This document shows, piece after piece, positions 5,867 to 12,004 of a DNA stretch of 12,004 nucleotides. Position 1 is the first letter of the stretch, and each line of letters starts with the position of its first letter. Both the position numbers and the translations under genes were made by a program. Origin of the DNA: Candidatus Omnitrophota bacterium (GTDB taxonomy: Bacteria > Omnitrophota > Gorgyraeia > Zapsychrales > Fredricksoniimonadaceae). Below the pieces are notes generated by a model. The model did no database searches, was not told where the DNA came from, and saw nothing but the letters and a program-made list of their open reading frames with translations. The DNA lies in the NCBI GenBank assembly GCA_016196515.1, contig JACPXN010000089.1:1-12004 (forward strand), written 5' to 3'.

Positions 5867-6160
5867 CTACACCATACGCATGGCCAGGTCATGCAGGGTC
5901 CTGACCAAGAACGACTGCAAAAAAATGATGCCCAAAAACGCCAAGATCGGAGAAATATCAAAGGGCATGGGCGGCAAAAACCGGCGCAGGGGTTCAAGCA
6001 CCGGTTCCGTCACCCGATGCACGAATTGCACGATAGAATTGAACGGATCCGGGTTGACCCAGCTGATGATCGCCCGAAAAAGGATGAGCCAGTAAAAGAC
6101 TGTCAGGACGATGTCCACAAGGACCGCCAACGCGTGTATGAAATTTGCCAGGACGAACAT
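5867..6160 (-). CDS. yggT: YggT family integral membrane protein
   Basis: A 97-residue protein of the YggT family (PF02325). Two hydrophobic segments are visible, about 10-33 and 70-88. Between them is the family motif RAIISWVNPDPFNSIVQFVHRVTEPVLEPLRRFLPP (29-64), including SWVNPDP and TEPVLEP. DISPI follows at 68-72, just before the second segment. Members are inner-membrane proteins linked to osmotic stress in E. coli and to cell division or FtsZ-adjacent loci in other bacteria and in chloroplasts; the biochemical role is not established. The start at 6160 follows a perfect AGGAGGT. The 88-bp gap to mlaD upstream carries two hairpins and is the first large break in the operon run. Confidence 0.93.
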   Translation of the reverse strand: MFVLANFIHALAVLVDIVLTVFYWLILFRAIISWVNPDPFNSIVQFVHRVTEPVLEPLRRFLPPMPFDISPILAFLGIIFLQSFLVRTLHDLAMRMV

Positions 6161-6176
6161 GCAACCTCCTTTTGAG

Positions 6177-6197
6177 ATCCCTCGCTTCGCTCGGGAT
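6177..6197. repeat. Hairpin A between mlaD and yggT (core GAGCGAAGCGA)
   Basis: On the transcript strand ATCCC pairs with GGGAT around GAGCGAAGCGA. Inside that core, GC-GAA-GC is the known very stable GCGAAGC mini-hairpin, and the flanking bases can form tandem G.A pairs. It ends about 6 bp before the yggT ribosome-site region. No T-run follows, so it is not a simple terminator. Confidence 0.6.
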
Positions 6198-6210
6198 AAA
6201 TTCGCACCTG

Positions 6211-6239
6211 CAAGTTATGCCGCTGCGCTCCATAACTTG
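6211..6239. repeat. Hairpin B between mlaD and yggT (core GAGCGCAGCGG)
   Basis: CAAGTTATG (6211-6219) and CATAACTTG (6231-6239) are exact reverse complements. On the transcript strand the 11-base centre is GAGCGCAGCGG, which differs from the core of hairpin A at two positions, while the two stems are unrelated. It starts 9 bp past the mlaD stop codon. Confidence 0.7.
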
Positions 6240-6248
6240 CGTGCTCAT

Positions 6249-6839
6249 TTAAAAAATCTTGAACAGGTCTCCCTCGACGAATTTCTGCTCAAAACGGTTC
6301 ATCATCCGCCTGGCCTTGCGGGAAATGTATTTCCATTCGTTCATGACCCGGTTGACGTCCTCGCTCGTCTTTTGCAGGGAAACCGCGGTGCGGGTGATGA
6401 CCCCGGCCATGTCCTCGACGTCCAGGGGGTCTTCCCCGATGATGGGCGCGGTCATGTCAAAGACCTTACGGGTGCGGTCTTCGCTGATCTCAATGAGTTT
6501 CTGCCCCAGCACCCCCTCGGTCTTGATGCTCACCCGGGAGCATTTGCGAAACTGCGATTCGTATTTCTTGAAGATGTCCATGACGACCTTCAAACTGCGG
6601 CCTTCAACGGGGTCATCGAGGAAATCCGTGGACCCGACGATGCCCACGTTGACCCCGGAAATACGGATGGGCGCGCCGTCGACCAACCCCCCCACCTGGT
6701 TAAAAAGCACAATGACCTTGAACTTCGGCTGGGCCAGGCCGCGGTCAATGCCGATAAAAAAGACGCTGACGGCAACAAGGACCAGGCCCGCCGTAAAAAA
6801 AAGTCCCGCCGCTATTTTCTTGACGCTGTTTTTGTCCAT
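6249..6839 (-). CDS. mlaD: MlaD-type MCE-domain substrate-binding protein
   Basis: The 196-residue protein has one N-terminal membrane segment (about 9-30) and then an MCE domain (about 39-120) with VLFNQVGGLVDGAPIRISGVNVGIV (44-68) and VLGQKLIEI (110-118). MCE proteins form hexameric rings on the periplasmic face of the inner membrane and pass phospholipids or other lipids to or from the MlaE/MlaF transporter. The C-terminal part (140-190) is helical and basic. The start at 6839 follows GGAG at a good distance. The gene lies 24 bp after mlaF. No MlaC (periplasmic shuttle) or MlaB (STAS) gene appears in the window, so the set is incomplete compared with E. coli. Confidence 0.93.
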   Translation of the reverse strand: MDKNSVKKIAAGLFFTAGLVLVAVSVFFIGIDRGLAQPKFKVIVLFNQVGGLVDGAPIRISGVNVGIVGSTDFLDDPVEGRSLKVVMDIFKKYESQFRKCSRVSIKTEGVLGQKLIEISEDRTRKVFDMTAPIIGEDPLDVEDMAGVITRTAVSLQKTSEDVNRVMNEWKYISRKARRMMNRFEQKFVEGDLFKIF

Positions 6840-6863
6840 AACGTTCTCCGTTTGGTGCGGCGC

Positions 6864-7583
6864 CTAAACTCTCAAGAATTCCCGCACGAACCCTTCCTGA
6901 TGAACGCGCATGGCCTGGGGCGTGCCCACGGCCACGATGCGGCTTTCGTTCAAAAGGATCAGCCGGTCGGCGATGCGCAAAGAATTGTCAATGTCATGCG
7001 AGGTGATGACGGTCGTGGAGCCGATCTTTTTGGCCACACAACGGATCAGGTCCGAAATATCGCGGCTGCGGATGGGGTCCAGACCCGACGTGGGCTCGTC
7101 GCACAACAGGATCTTGGCCCCCAAAACGATCGCGCGCGCCAGACCCGCCCGTTTTTTCATGCCACCGCTCAACTGCGCCGGAAATTTCCGATCGGCATCC
7201 TGCAAGCCCACCAGTTTAAGCACCTCACGGACCTTGTCCGCGATGGCCGGGCCGCTTAAAGACGTGTGCTCCCTTAAAGGAAAAGCGACATTGTCAAAAA
7301 CATCCATGAAATCGTACAGCGCGCCCTCCTGGAACAGATAACCCATGGATTTGCGTACCCGCAGCAACCCTTCCTCGGACAATGAGGTGATGTCCACACC
7401 GTCGATGAGGACCCGTCCTTGGTCGGGAGCGATGAGCCCGATCAAATGTTTGAGCAAAACCGTCTTTCCCACACCGCTGGAGCCCAGCAAGACCACGATC
7501 TCACCGGAGGCGATATCAAAAGTGATGTCCTCCAGGACATGTTCCCCGGCAAAACTTTTGCAAACGCCTTGGACTTTAATCAT
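6864..7583 (-). CDS. mlaF: MlaF-type ABC transporter ATP-binding protein
   Basis: This 239-residue ATPase powers the MlaE permease. Counting from the ATG at 7583, visible motifs are Walker A GSSGVGKT (34-41), Q-loop Gln85 in YLFQEGALYDFMDVFDNVAFPL (typical of the MlaF branch), signature LSGGM (138-142), Walker B ILLCDEP (158-164), D-loop SGLD (166-169) and switch His196. All catalytic residues are present. I chose the start at 7583 rather than the in-frame ATG at 7643 because it gives MIKVQGVCKSF, the usual beginning of the domain, and an 8-bp overlap (ATGATTAA) with the lipoprotein gene. An ATG at 7598 is a third option. GC is high (about 67% over 7081-7140), in line with a native operon. 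Confidence 0.95.
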   Translation of the reverse strand: MIKVQGVCKSFAGEHVLEDITFDIASGEIVVLLGSSGVGKTVLLKHLIGLIAPDQGRVLIDGVDITSLSEEGLLRVRKSMGYLFQEGALYDFMDVFDNVAFPLREHTSLSGPAIADKVREVLKLVGLQDADRKFPAQLSGGMKKRAGLARAIVLGAKILLCDEPTSGLDPIRSRDISDLIRCVAKKIGSTTVITSHDIDNSLRIADRLILLNESRIVAVGTPQAMRVHQEGFVREFLRV

Positions 7584-7920
7584 TGGGCCAACGCTCATAA
7601 TAACGGAATTTGTCCCTGGCGAACTTGGTATAAAGACGGTCATACGGTTTTGTGTCGATCTTGTCCACGAAGATCTGCGTGCCCTTGTACTCCCCGACCA
7701 CCGTGACCTCGGGATCCATCAGGATCTCAACGTCATTCACGGGAAACCATTTCTGCCCCCCGTACTCAATGGGTTCGCCGTTGCGGATCCACTGCGCCTC
7801 GACGACAGAATACGGATAACTCTGTATCTGTCCGTTATTGTTGCCCGTACGGCCGTTGACGCAGCCCGCGGCAAAAACGACGCTCAATAAAGACAGGGCG
7901 AAGATCAAACCTAAACGCAT
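7576..7920 (-). CDS. Small predicted lipoprotein of unknown function in the mla operon
   Basis: A 114-residue protein with a lipoprotein signal peptide: MRLGLIFALSLLSVVFAAGC, with Cys20 as the predicted lipidated residue. The lipobox AAGC is acceptable, though Leu at -3 is more common. Residue +2 is Val, so under the E. coli rule it would go to the outer membrane. The mature part is about 95 residues with many aromatic residues (SYPYSVVEAQWI at 34-45, KFRYYERWPN near the end) and no motif I recognise. It starts 4 bp after mlaE behind GGGGGT and overlaps mlaF by 8 bp, so it is made together with the transporter. It is far shorter than MlaA, the usual outer-membrane lipoprotein of the pathway, and shows no likeness to MlaC. 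A role in the Mla pathway is inferred from position only. Confidence 0.82.
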   Translation of the reverse strand: MRLGLIFALSLLSVVFAAGCVNGRTGNNNGQIQSYPYSVVEAQWIRNGEPIEYGGQKWFPVNDVEILMDPEVTVVGEYKGTQIFVDKIDTKPYDRLYTKFARDKFRYYERWPND

Positions 7921-7924
7921 ACAT

Positions 7925-8698
7925 TTACCCCCAGATGGTCAGGATGATTTTTGTCAAAACAACGTCGGAAATGATGACGGCGATATAGGAATAGGCAACG
8001 GCCCTGGTCGTGAACTGGCCGACCCCCATCGCCCCGCCTTTAGTATAAAAACCATGGTAACAGCAGACCCATCCGATGATCGCCGAAAAAAAGAAGACCT
8101 TGATGAGCCCGCTGAAAAAATCCACGTAATCCACCGCCTCCATGGTCTGATGCACGTAAAAGGCCCCGGGGATATGCGCCTGGCTGACAGCGATCACATA
8201 ACCGCCGAAGATCCCCACGATCTCCGAAATAACGACCAGCACCGGCAATACCAAAACGCAGGCCAAAAACCGCGGCACCACCAGGAATTCGACGGGGTTG
8301 ACACCCAAAGCGCGCGTGGCCTGGATCTGTTCATGGGTGTTCATGGTGCCCAGTTCCGCCGTTATGCCGGCTCCCGCCTTGCCGGAAAAAATGAGCGAAG
8401 TGAACACGGGGCTCAATTCGCGCAACAAAGACAGGGCCACCAGCCGGGCGACGAATTCCTTGGCCCCAAACCTCTGCAGGGTGATGGCCGCCTGCAGGGC
8501 CAAAACCATGCCGGAAGCGAAAGACGTCAAAATGACGATGACGATGGACTGCACGCCCTGGGCGTACATCTGGTTTAAAACCTCGTTGAAACGCACCTTG
8601 CCCCGGCCGATGACGCGCAGGACCTCGCCCAAAAAGAAAATGGCCTCCCCCATGTGGGTCAAACGTGAACGGACATTGTCGAGGAGGCGGGTGATCAT
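7925..8698 (-). CDS. mlaE: MlaE-type ABC transporter permease
   Basis: A 257-residue inner-membrane permease of the MlaE/TTG2B family. An amphipathic N-terminal helix is followed by about five membrane segments (about 51-72, 92-107, 139-172, 197-214 and 233-254). The family core GAGITAELGTMNTHEQIQATRALG (109-132) and RELSPV (93-98) contact the ATPase. The C-terminal GGAMGVGQFTTRAV (221-234) is also conserved. With MlaF and MlaD it forms the complex that moves lipids across the periplasm to maintain outer-membrane asymmetry. The ATG overlaps the stop of the NYN gene by one base (TAATG), suggesting coupled translation. The order here is mlaE, lipoprotein, mlaF, mlaD, whereas E. coli has mlaF, E, D, C, B. 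Confidence 0.95.
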   Translation of the reverse strand: MITRLLDNVRSRLTHMGEAIFFLGEVLRVIGRGKVRFNEVLNQMYAQGVQSIVIVILTSFASGMVLALQAAITLQRFGAKEFVARLVALSLLRELSPVFTSLIFSGKAGAGITAELGTMNTHEQIQATRALGVNPVEFLVVPRFLACVLVLPVLVVISEIVGIFGGYVIAVSQAHIPGAFYVHQTMEAVDYVDFFSGLIKVFFFSAIIGWVCCYHGFYTKGGAMGVGQFTTRAVAYSYIAVIISDVVLTKIILTIWG

Positions 8699-9177
8699 TA
8701 TTTCAACCAGATCTTTTTTAATTCCTCGTTGATCTGCTTGGCTTTGGCCAGGGAAATATACTTGCCGCGTCCTTTCTGGGGCGATGGTCCCGACGGCGCG
8801 TCGAACAGGTCCGCGGCGAATTCTTTGACCTCCATGATCCTGGCCCCTAAAGAACGGACATACAGCGTAATTCCCCTGTCATCACTGACAACAACCACAT
8901 TGGACTTGGCACTGCTTTCCTCAACCATGGCCTTGATGCGCTCGTCCGCGCTTTCATTCTTCGTAAAGATCACCCGGGCGGTCCCGGCCCAAGGGCTGCC
9001 GAAATGTTCGCTGCTGCCGTCAAAAACAACGGTCACGCGGTTGTTCACACTGCCTTGAGGACGCTGGGCGTCGATCCAGCGCAAAAGCCCGTCGCGGCCT
9101 TGCTCAAGCTCCACCTCTGCCAACGCCGGGGCTTGCTTGATGATGTTGTAGCCGTCGACCAGATAATGTAGCGACAT
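8698..9177 (-). CDS. YacP/Rae1-like NYN-domain RNA-binding protein or ribonuclease
   Basis: A 159-residue PIN-like NYN-domain protein. Acidic positions expected to hold metal are visible: Asp8 in YLVDGYN (5-11), Asp53 in VFDG, Asp78 in SADERI and Asp99/Asp100 in VVSDDRG (97-102). The best-known relative, Bacillus Rae1 (YacP), cleaves mRNA in the ribosome A site; whether this one does is unknown. The C-terminal third is basic and helical (KGRGKYISLAKAKQINEELKK, 135-155). I chose ATG 9177 over an in-frame start at 9204 because it gives the family opening (hydrophobic strand then VDGYN) and has GGGGGG seven bases upstream. Even so it overlaps the preceding gene by 74 bp in another frame. Its stop overlaps the mlaE start by one base. 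Confidence 0.88.
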   Translation of the reverse strand: MSLHYLVDGYNIIKQAPALAEVELEQGRDGLLRWIDAQRPQGSVNNRVTVVFDGSSEHFGSPWAGTARVIFTKNESADERIKAMVEESSAKSNVVVVSDDRGITLYVRSLGARIMEVKEFAADLFDAPSGPSPQKGRGKYISLAKAKQINEELKKIWLK

Positions 9178-10075
9178 AAAAAAACCCCCCGAAAATCCCG
9201 ACAAGGACCATGAAAAAGAAGTTGAGCAGGCTCAAGCCCACCGCCACCCCCTGGTGCACGCCCACTTTGGAGAGCAGATACACCCAGCCGACCTCGCGCA
9301 CACCCAATCCCCCGATGGACGGCAAGGACGTGGCCACGCACACCAGCGGCGAAAAGATCACGAAATACACCAGAGGGATCTGCTGATGCATGGCCTTGGC
9401 CGTCACGTAAAATTCAAACGCCAGGACCAATTGGGCCAGAACGGAAAGCCCGACGGTCTCCAGGCCCTGGACCTGTTTGCCGCGCATGAGCACGATGTCA
9501 TCGTGCAATTCCATCAAACCTTTTTTCAGGCGCGGCCAGAATGCGAACGCCGCGGCGACCCAATAAAAAATGCGGCGGCTAAAAAGCGTCACGGCCAAAA
9601 GCATGGACACCGCCGTCATCAGTGCGATGGAGGCGAGCACCGACGAATCCTGGACCACGGCCCGGCCGAAGGCGAAAGAAACACAGGCCGTGACCACAAT
9701 ACCCGAAAACCCCGCCAGACGGTCCAGGACGATGGAGGCGAACACCTTAGGGTTCTGGCCGGTGGCTTTGGCCAAACCCATGCCTTTGACCACATCCCCC
9801 CCGACGGAAGTCGGCAAAAAAAGGTTGCAAAAAAGCCCGATCAAAAACCAGCGCGCGCCGTTAAAAGTATCGCATCTAAGGTCCAGCGCCTTAACGAACA
9901 CCTTCCAGCGGAAAAAAATGATGATATTGGTGCTGATGAATATCAAAAACGCCGCGGCCATGAGCCAAGGGTCCGCGCCCTTAAGGGCTTGCCATGTCTT
10001 GGTCAGATCAATGCGGCTTAAGATCCACCCCAAAAGCGCGACGCTTAAACCAAAACGGGCCAGAAAAGGGATCAT
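9104..10075 (-). CDS. Flippase-like integral membrane protein (LPG synthase TM-region / UPF0104 family)
   Basis: A polytopic membrane protein of 323 residues with about eight hydrophobic segments. Family marks are NLFLPTSVGGDVVK (84-97), DRLAG (118-122) and SLPSIGGLGVRE (250-261). These are typical of the lysylphosphatidylglycerol synthase membrane domain and YbhN/UPF0104 proteins. The soluble aminoacyl-transferase domain of MprF is absent, so it is not a lipid aminoacylase. Stand-alone members are thought to move lipids or lipid-linked sugars, but the substrate is unknown. I placed the start at ATG 10075, which gives a 4-bp ATGA overlap with lipA; a GTG at 10096 in the same frame is possible. 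The last 20 or so residues (SGRRLQHHQASPGVGRGGA) are non-membrane and are coded in the overlap with the NYN gene. Confidence 0.88.
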   Translation of the reverse strand: MIPFLARFGLSVALLGWILSRIDLTKTWQALKGADPWLMAAAFLIFISTNIIIFFRWKVFVKALDLRCDTFNGARWFLIGLFCNLFLPTSVGGDVVKGMGLAKATGQNPKVFASIVLDRLAGFSGIVVTACVSFAFGRAVVQDSSVLASIALMTAVSMLLAVTLFSRRIFYWVAAAFAFWPRLKKGLMELHDDIVLMRGKQVQGLETVGLSVLAQLVLAFEFYVTAKAMHQQIPLVYFVIFSPLVCVATSLPSIGGLGVREVGWVYLLSKVGVHQGVAVGLSLLNFFFMVLVGIFGGFFYVATLSGRRLQHHQASPGVGRGGA

Positions 10076-10983
10076 CCTGCCATCGCTTTCACGCACTCAT
10101 GATACCCTTGCTCGGCGATGTAGGAACTGCGCACCCGCGGTCCGCTCATCACGTATTTGAAACCCATGTTCCTGGCGACGGCGCGGTAACGTTCAAATTG
10201 TTCGGGCGCCACAAAACGCGCCACGGGCAAATGCCGTTTCATCTGTGTGGGCGTCAAATATTGACCAATGGTCAATATTTGACATCCGGCGTTCAGCAAT
10301 TCATCCATCAGCACAACGATCTCCTCATCGGTTTCCCCGACGCCGACCATGAACGACGATTTCACGAAACCATCAGGGTTCATTTCACGAAAACGTCTGA
10401 GCACCCGCAAAGACCGGTCATGGTTGGCCTGCGGCCGTAACAGCGGCGAACAACGCCGCACGGTCTCAACATTATGACTGACCACCTCGGGGACTGCTTC
10501 GCTCAGCATTTTTAACGCGTCCTCTTTCGCGGAAAAATCGGGAATAAGGACCTCGATCTTGACATGCGGGGTCAAACAACGGATGGCCGCGATGGTACGC
10601 ACGAACTGGGACGCCCCTTCGTCCTTGAGGTCATCGCGGGCCACCGACGTCAGAACGACATAACGCAGGCCCAATTGCCTGACCGCATCCGCAACACCCC
10701 GGGGTTCCTGCTCATCCACGGTCTCGGGCCGTCCGGCAGGCACGGCGCAAAAACGGCACGCGCGCGTGCAGGTCCCGCCTAAGATCATGAACGTGGCCAC
10801 ACCCTCTCCCCAGCATTGGCCCATATTAGGGCAGCGCGCGCTTTCGCACACCGTATGCAAACGCGACGCGCGCAGCATTTCTTTCATGGCCCGGACCTTG
10901 CCCATGTCCGGCAATTCCTGCTTGAACCATGGCGGGAGTTTGACGAGTCCCGACTCAAATCTCTCTTGCGTGGCCTGCATCAT
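10072..10983 (-). CDS. lipA: Lipoyl synthase (radical SAM)
   Basis: LipA inserts two sulfur atoms into octanoyl groups on lipoyl-domain proteins (E2 subunits, GcvH), completing lipoate. The 303-residue product has both iron-sulfur sites: the auxiliary cluster Cys46, Cys51, Cys57 (CESARCPNMGQC), the radical-SAM cluster Cys72, Cys76, Cys79 (CTRACRFC), and the serine-containing RSSY (285-288) near the end that supplies the serine ligand. Other conserved parts are LTSVARDDLKDEGA (111-124), SHNVETV (169-175) and LTIGQYL (237-243). The start at 10983 has GGGAAG seven bases upstream; an ATG one codon later is possible. It overlaps def by 29 bp. A perfect 14-bp inverted repeat lies in the codons for QILTIGQYL. 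The octanoyltransferase gene lipB is not in the window. Confidence 0.97.
   Translation of the reverse strand: MMQATQERFESGLVKLPPWFKQELPDMGKVRAMKEMLRASRLHTVCESARCPNMGQCWGEGVATFMILGGTCTRACRFCAVPAGRPETVDEQEPRGVADAVRQLGLRYVVLTSVARDDLKDEGASQFVRTIAAIRCLTPHVKIEVLIPDFSAKEDALKMLSEAVPEVVSHNVETVRRCSPLLRPQANHDRSLRVLRRFREMNPDGFVKSSFMVGVGETDEEIVVLMDELLNAGCQILTIGQYLTPTQMKRHLPVARFVAPEQFERYRAVARNMGFKYVMSGPRVRSSYIAEQGYHECVKAMAG
10253..10283. repeat. Perfect inverted repeat, 14-bp arms and 3-base loop, inside lipA
   Basis: Left arm GTCAAATATTGACC (10253-10266), loop AAT (10267-10269), right arm GGTCAATATTTGAC (10270-10283); the arms match exactly. It covers the codons for CQILTIGQYLT, a conserved LipA stretch. 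It uses AT-rich codons (ATA, TTG, TAT) in an otherwise GC-rich gene. Confidence 0.92.
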
Positions 10984-11491
10984 GGCTGGTCTTCCCGATA
11001 AAAACGCCGTCTTTGATCTGTTTGAGCGCCTGTGCCCTTCTGACGCCAGGCAGATAGTCGATGATCAATTTGCCGTTGAGATGGTCGTGCTCGTGCTGGA
11101 ACACCCTGGCGGTCAGGCCTGACATTTCCGCCCGCAGGCGCCGGTCATGCTCGTCGGTAAATTCGACCACAAGCTCCTCGGCCCTTTTGACCTTGACATG
11201 CAAATTCGGGATGCTCAAACACCCCTCCTCGGTCGCGGCCCTGCCTTCGCTTTTTAAGATCTTGGGATTGACGACCGCGAACGTATCCTTGCCCGTATCC
11301 ACGACGAAGATCTGCTCACTGATCCCCACCTGCGGGGCGGCCAGGCCCACCCCCTTATGCTCCTTGAGGGTCGCGAACAGGCTATTGATGAGAACGCGCT
11401 CCACAGGCCCGACTTCCTTGACCGGTCTGGACTTGCGGCGCAGGCACGGGTCGCCCAACAATCGAACCTTTAAGATACCGGCAGCCGCCAT
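10955..11491 (-). CDS. def: Peptide deformylase
   Basis: Removes the formyl group from the N-terminal methionine of new proteins at the ribosome exit. The 178-residue product has all three family motifs: GVGLAAPQVG (47-56), EGCLSIP (89-95) with metal ligand Cys91, and QHEHDHLNG (132-140) with ligands His133 and His137 and catalytic Glu134. The start at 11491 lies 10 bp after panD but has no clear ribosome site, so it may depend on translation of panD. The N-terminus has a short extra MAAAG compared with many homologues. The last ten residues are coded within the 29-bp overlap with lipA. Formyltransferase (fmt), its common neighbour, is not seen between def and lipA. Confidence 0.96.
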   Translation of the reverse strand: MAAAGILKVRLLGDPCLRRKSRPVKEVGPVERVLINSLFATLKEHKGVGLAAPQVGISEQIFVVDTGKDTFAVVNPKILKSEGRAATEEGCLSIPNLHVKVKRAEELVVEFTDEHDRRLRAEMSGLTARVFQHEHDHLNGKLIIDYLPGVRRAQALKQIKDGVFIGKTSHDAGHAREI

Positions 11492-11501
11492 AGGGGTGTG
11501 G

Positions 11502-11852
11502 TTATTTCTTTATTCTATTTTTGCCGTCCAGATAAATGATCGTCGGCATGATCTTTTTGGCCTCCTGCGATTCGGCCAAAGCATAACTTAAAATAATGAC
11601 CTTGTCGCCGGCCTTGCCGTGCAGCGCGGCCGGACCATTGAGGCAAACCTCCCCCGAACCCGGCTTACCCGCGATCACATAGGTTTCCAGGCGCGAACCG
11701 TTGTTTTCATTCAGGACGTGCACTTTCTCGCCGACGATCAAGCCGGCCACCTTGATGAGGCCGGTATCCAGGGTGATGCTTCCCTCATAATGCAATTGGG
11801 CATCCGTGACCGTGGCATGACCGATCTTTGATTTTAAGACCTGAATGAGCAT
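11502..11852 (-). CDS. panD: Aspartate 1-decarboxylase proenzyme
   Basis: Makes beta-alanine from aspartate for pantothenate and coenzyme A synthesis. The 116-residue proenzyme cuts itself between Gly24 and Ser25 (HYEGSIT, 21-27), and Ser25 becomes the pyruvoyl cofactor. Other expected active-site residues are visible: Lys9, Arg54 and Tyr58 (Tyr58 is the proton donor). NGPAALHGKAGDKVIILSYA (72-91) matches the conserved later part. The start at 11852 is 10 bp past the thioredoxin stop, with GGGGA as ribosome site. panB and panC are not in the window, so the gene is separated from the rest of the pathway here. Confidence 0.96.
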   Translation of the reverse strand: MLIQVLKSKIGHATVTDAQLHYEGSITLDTGLIKVAGLIVGEKVHVLNENNGSRLETYVIAGKPGSGEVCLNGPAALHGKAGDKVIILSYALAESQEAKKIMPTIIYLDGKNRIKK

Positions 11853-11862
11853 AGACGGTCCC

Positions 11863-12004
11863 CTACAAATGCGGGTTCAATTTTTCCAAAAGCCGGTCCT
11901 TAGGCATGACCCCGACGATCTGGTCCACGGGCGCGCCGTTCTTGAAGATCAGCATGCTGGGAATGGACATGATGTTGAACTTTCCCGCCAAATCCGGGCA
12001 TTCG
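11863..12004 (-). CDS. trxA: Thioredoxin, C-terminal 46 residues; N-terminus outside the window
   Basis: Only the end of the gene is present, ending in TAG at 11865-11863. The visible part reads ECPDLAGKFNIMSIPSMLIF then KNGAPVDQIVGV, with the cis-proline loop SIPSM and the FKNG turn that mark thioredoxins. The redox CGPC motif would lie about 30 residues further upstream and cannot be checked, so a thioredoxin-like protein with a different active site remains possible. It is 10 bp from panD and may be part of the same operon. Confidence 0.85.
   Translation of the reverse strand, partial: ECPDLAGKFNIMSIPSMLIFKNGAPVDQIVGVMPKDRLLEKLNPHL

Noticed and set aside
5170..6239. Intergenic hairpins as intrinsic terminators
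   Set aside because: None of the hairpins near greA, ebfC or yggT is followed by a T-run on the transcript strand.
6111..7259. 382-codon open frame on the plus strand
   Set aside because: It is antisense to mlaD and mlaF, whose motifs are unmistakable. Long antisense frames are common in GC-rich genes, and this product is rich in His/Asp/Arg with no fold signature.
7584..7643. Upstream in-frame start for mlaF at 7643
   Set aside because: It would add 20 residues with no family likeness and a deep overlap with the lipoprotein gene; 7583 gives the normal start.
7838..8578. 246-codon open frame on the plus strand
   Set aside because: Antisense to mlaE; low-complexity charged composition and no ribosome site or family likeness.
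9254..10021. 255-codon open frame on the plus strand
   Set aside because: Antisense to the flippase-like membrane protein, whose family motifs support the minus frame.

Overview
Every gene recognised in this window lies on the minus strand, so transcription runs from high to low coordinates. The organism is a didermic (Gram-negative) bacterium: it has MlaF/MlaE/MlaD-type lipid-transport genes and a probable lipoprotein. Its core genes are GC-rich, tightly packed and often overlapping. The gene mix and the many short palindromes between genes would fit a Candidatus Omnitrophota-like or similar uncultured lineage, but this is a weak inference without a database search.

Layout in transcription order. 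(1) 12004-6249 is a dense housekeeping run: end of a thioredoxin gene, panD, def, lipA, a flippase-like membrane protein, a YacP-like NYN-domain nuclease, then mlaE, a small lipoprotein, mlaF and mlaD. Gaps are 24 bp or less, and several genes overlap by 1, 4, 8, 29 or 74 bp, so this is probably one operon. (2) 6160-4676 holds small core genes: yggT, ybaB/ebfC behind its own promoter, an unrecognised 76-residue gene, and greA. The gaps of about 80-90 bp here carry hairpins or palindromes. (3) 4514-1 is an accessory block: an ORF6N-domain gene, radC, a type III-like adenine/cytosine-N4 DNA methyltransferase gene and the first 541 codons of its partner helicase/restriction subunit. radC, mod and res are spaced 9 and 2 bp apart and form one transcription unit.

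Base composition is mosaic. 60-base lines counted by hand give about 58-67% GC in radC and mlaF, about 40% in ORF6N, about 38% in res, and 27-33% in the middle of mod. The modification-restriction pair and ORF6N therefore look acquired, and the mod target-recognition region looks swapped on top of that.

The main points for a second look are: the RadC-Mod-Res cassette with an ORF6N gene upstream; a perfect 14-bp inverted repeat inside lipA and another inside the ORF6N gene; an ORF6N C-terminus that reads through a dispersed palindromic repeat; two adjacent hairpins with different stems but the same core; and an unrecognised lipoprotein gene wedged between mlaE and mlaF. No CRISPR array, tRNA, rRNA, integrase or transposase gene was seen.
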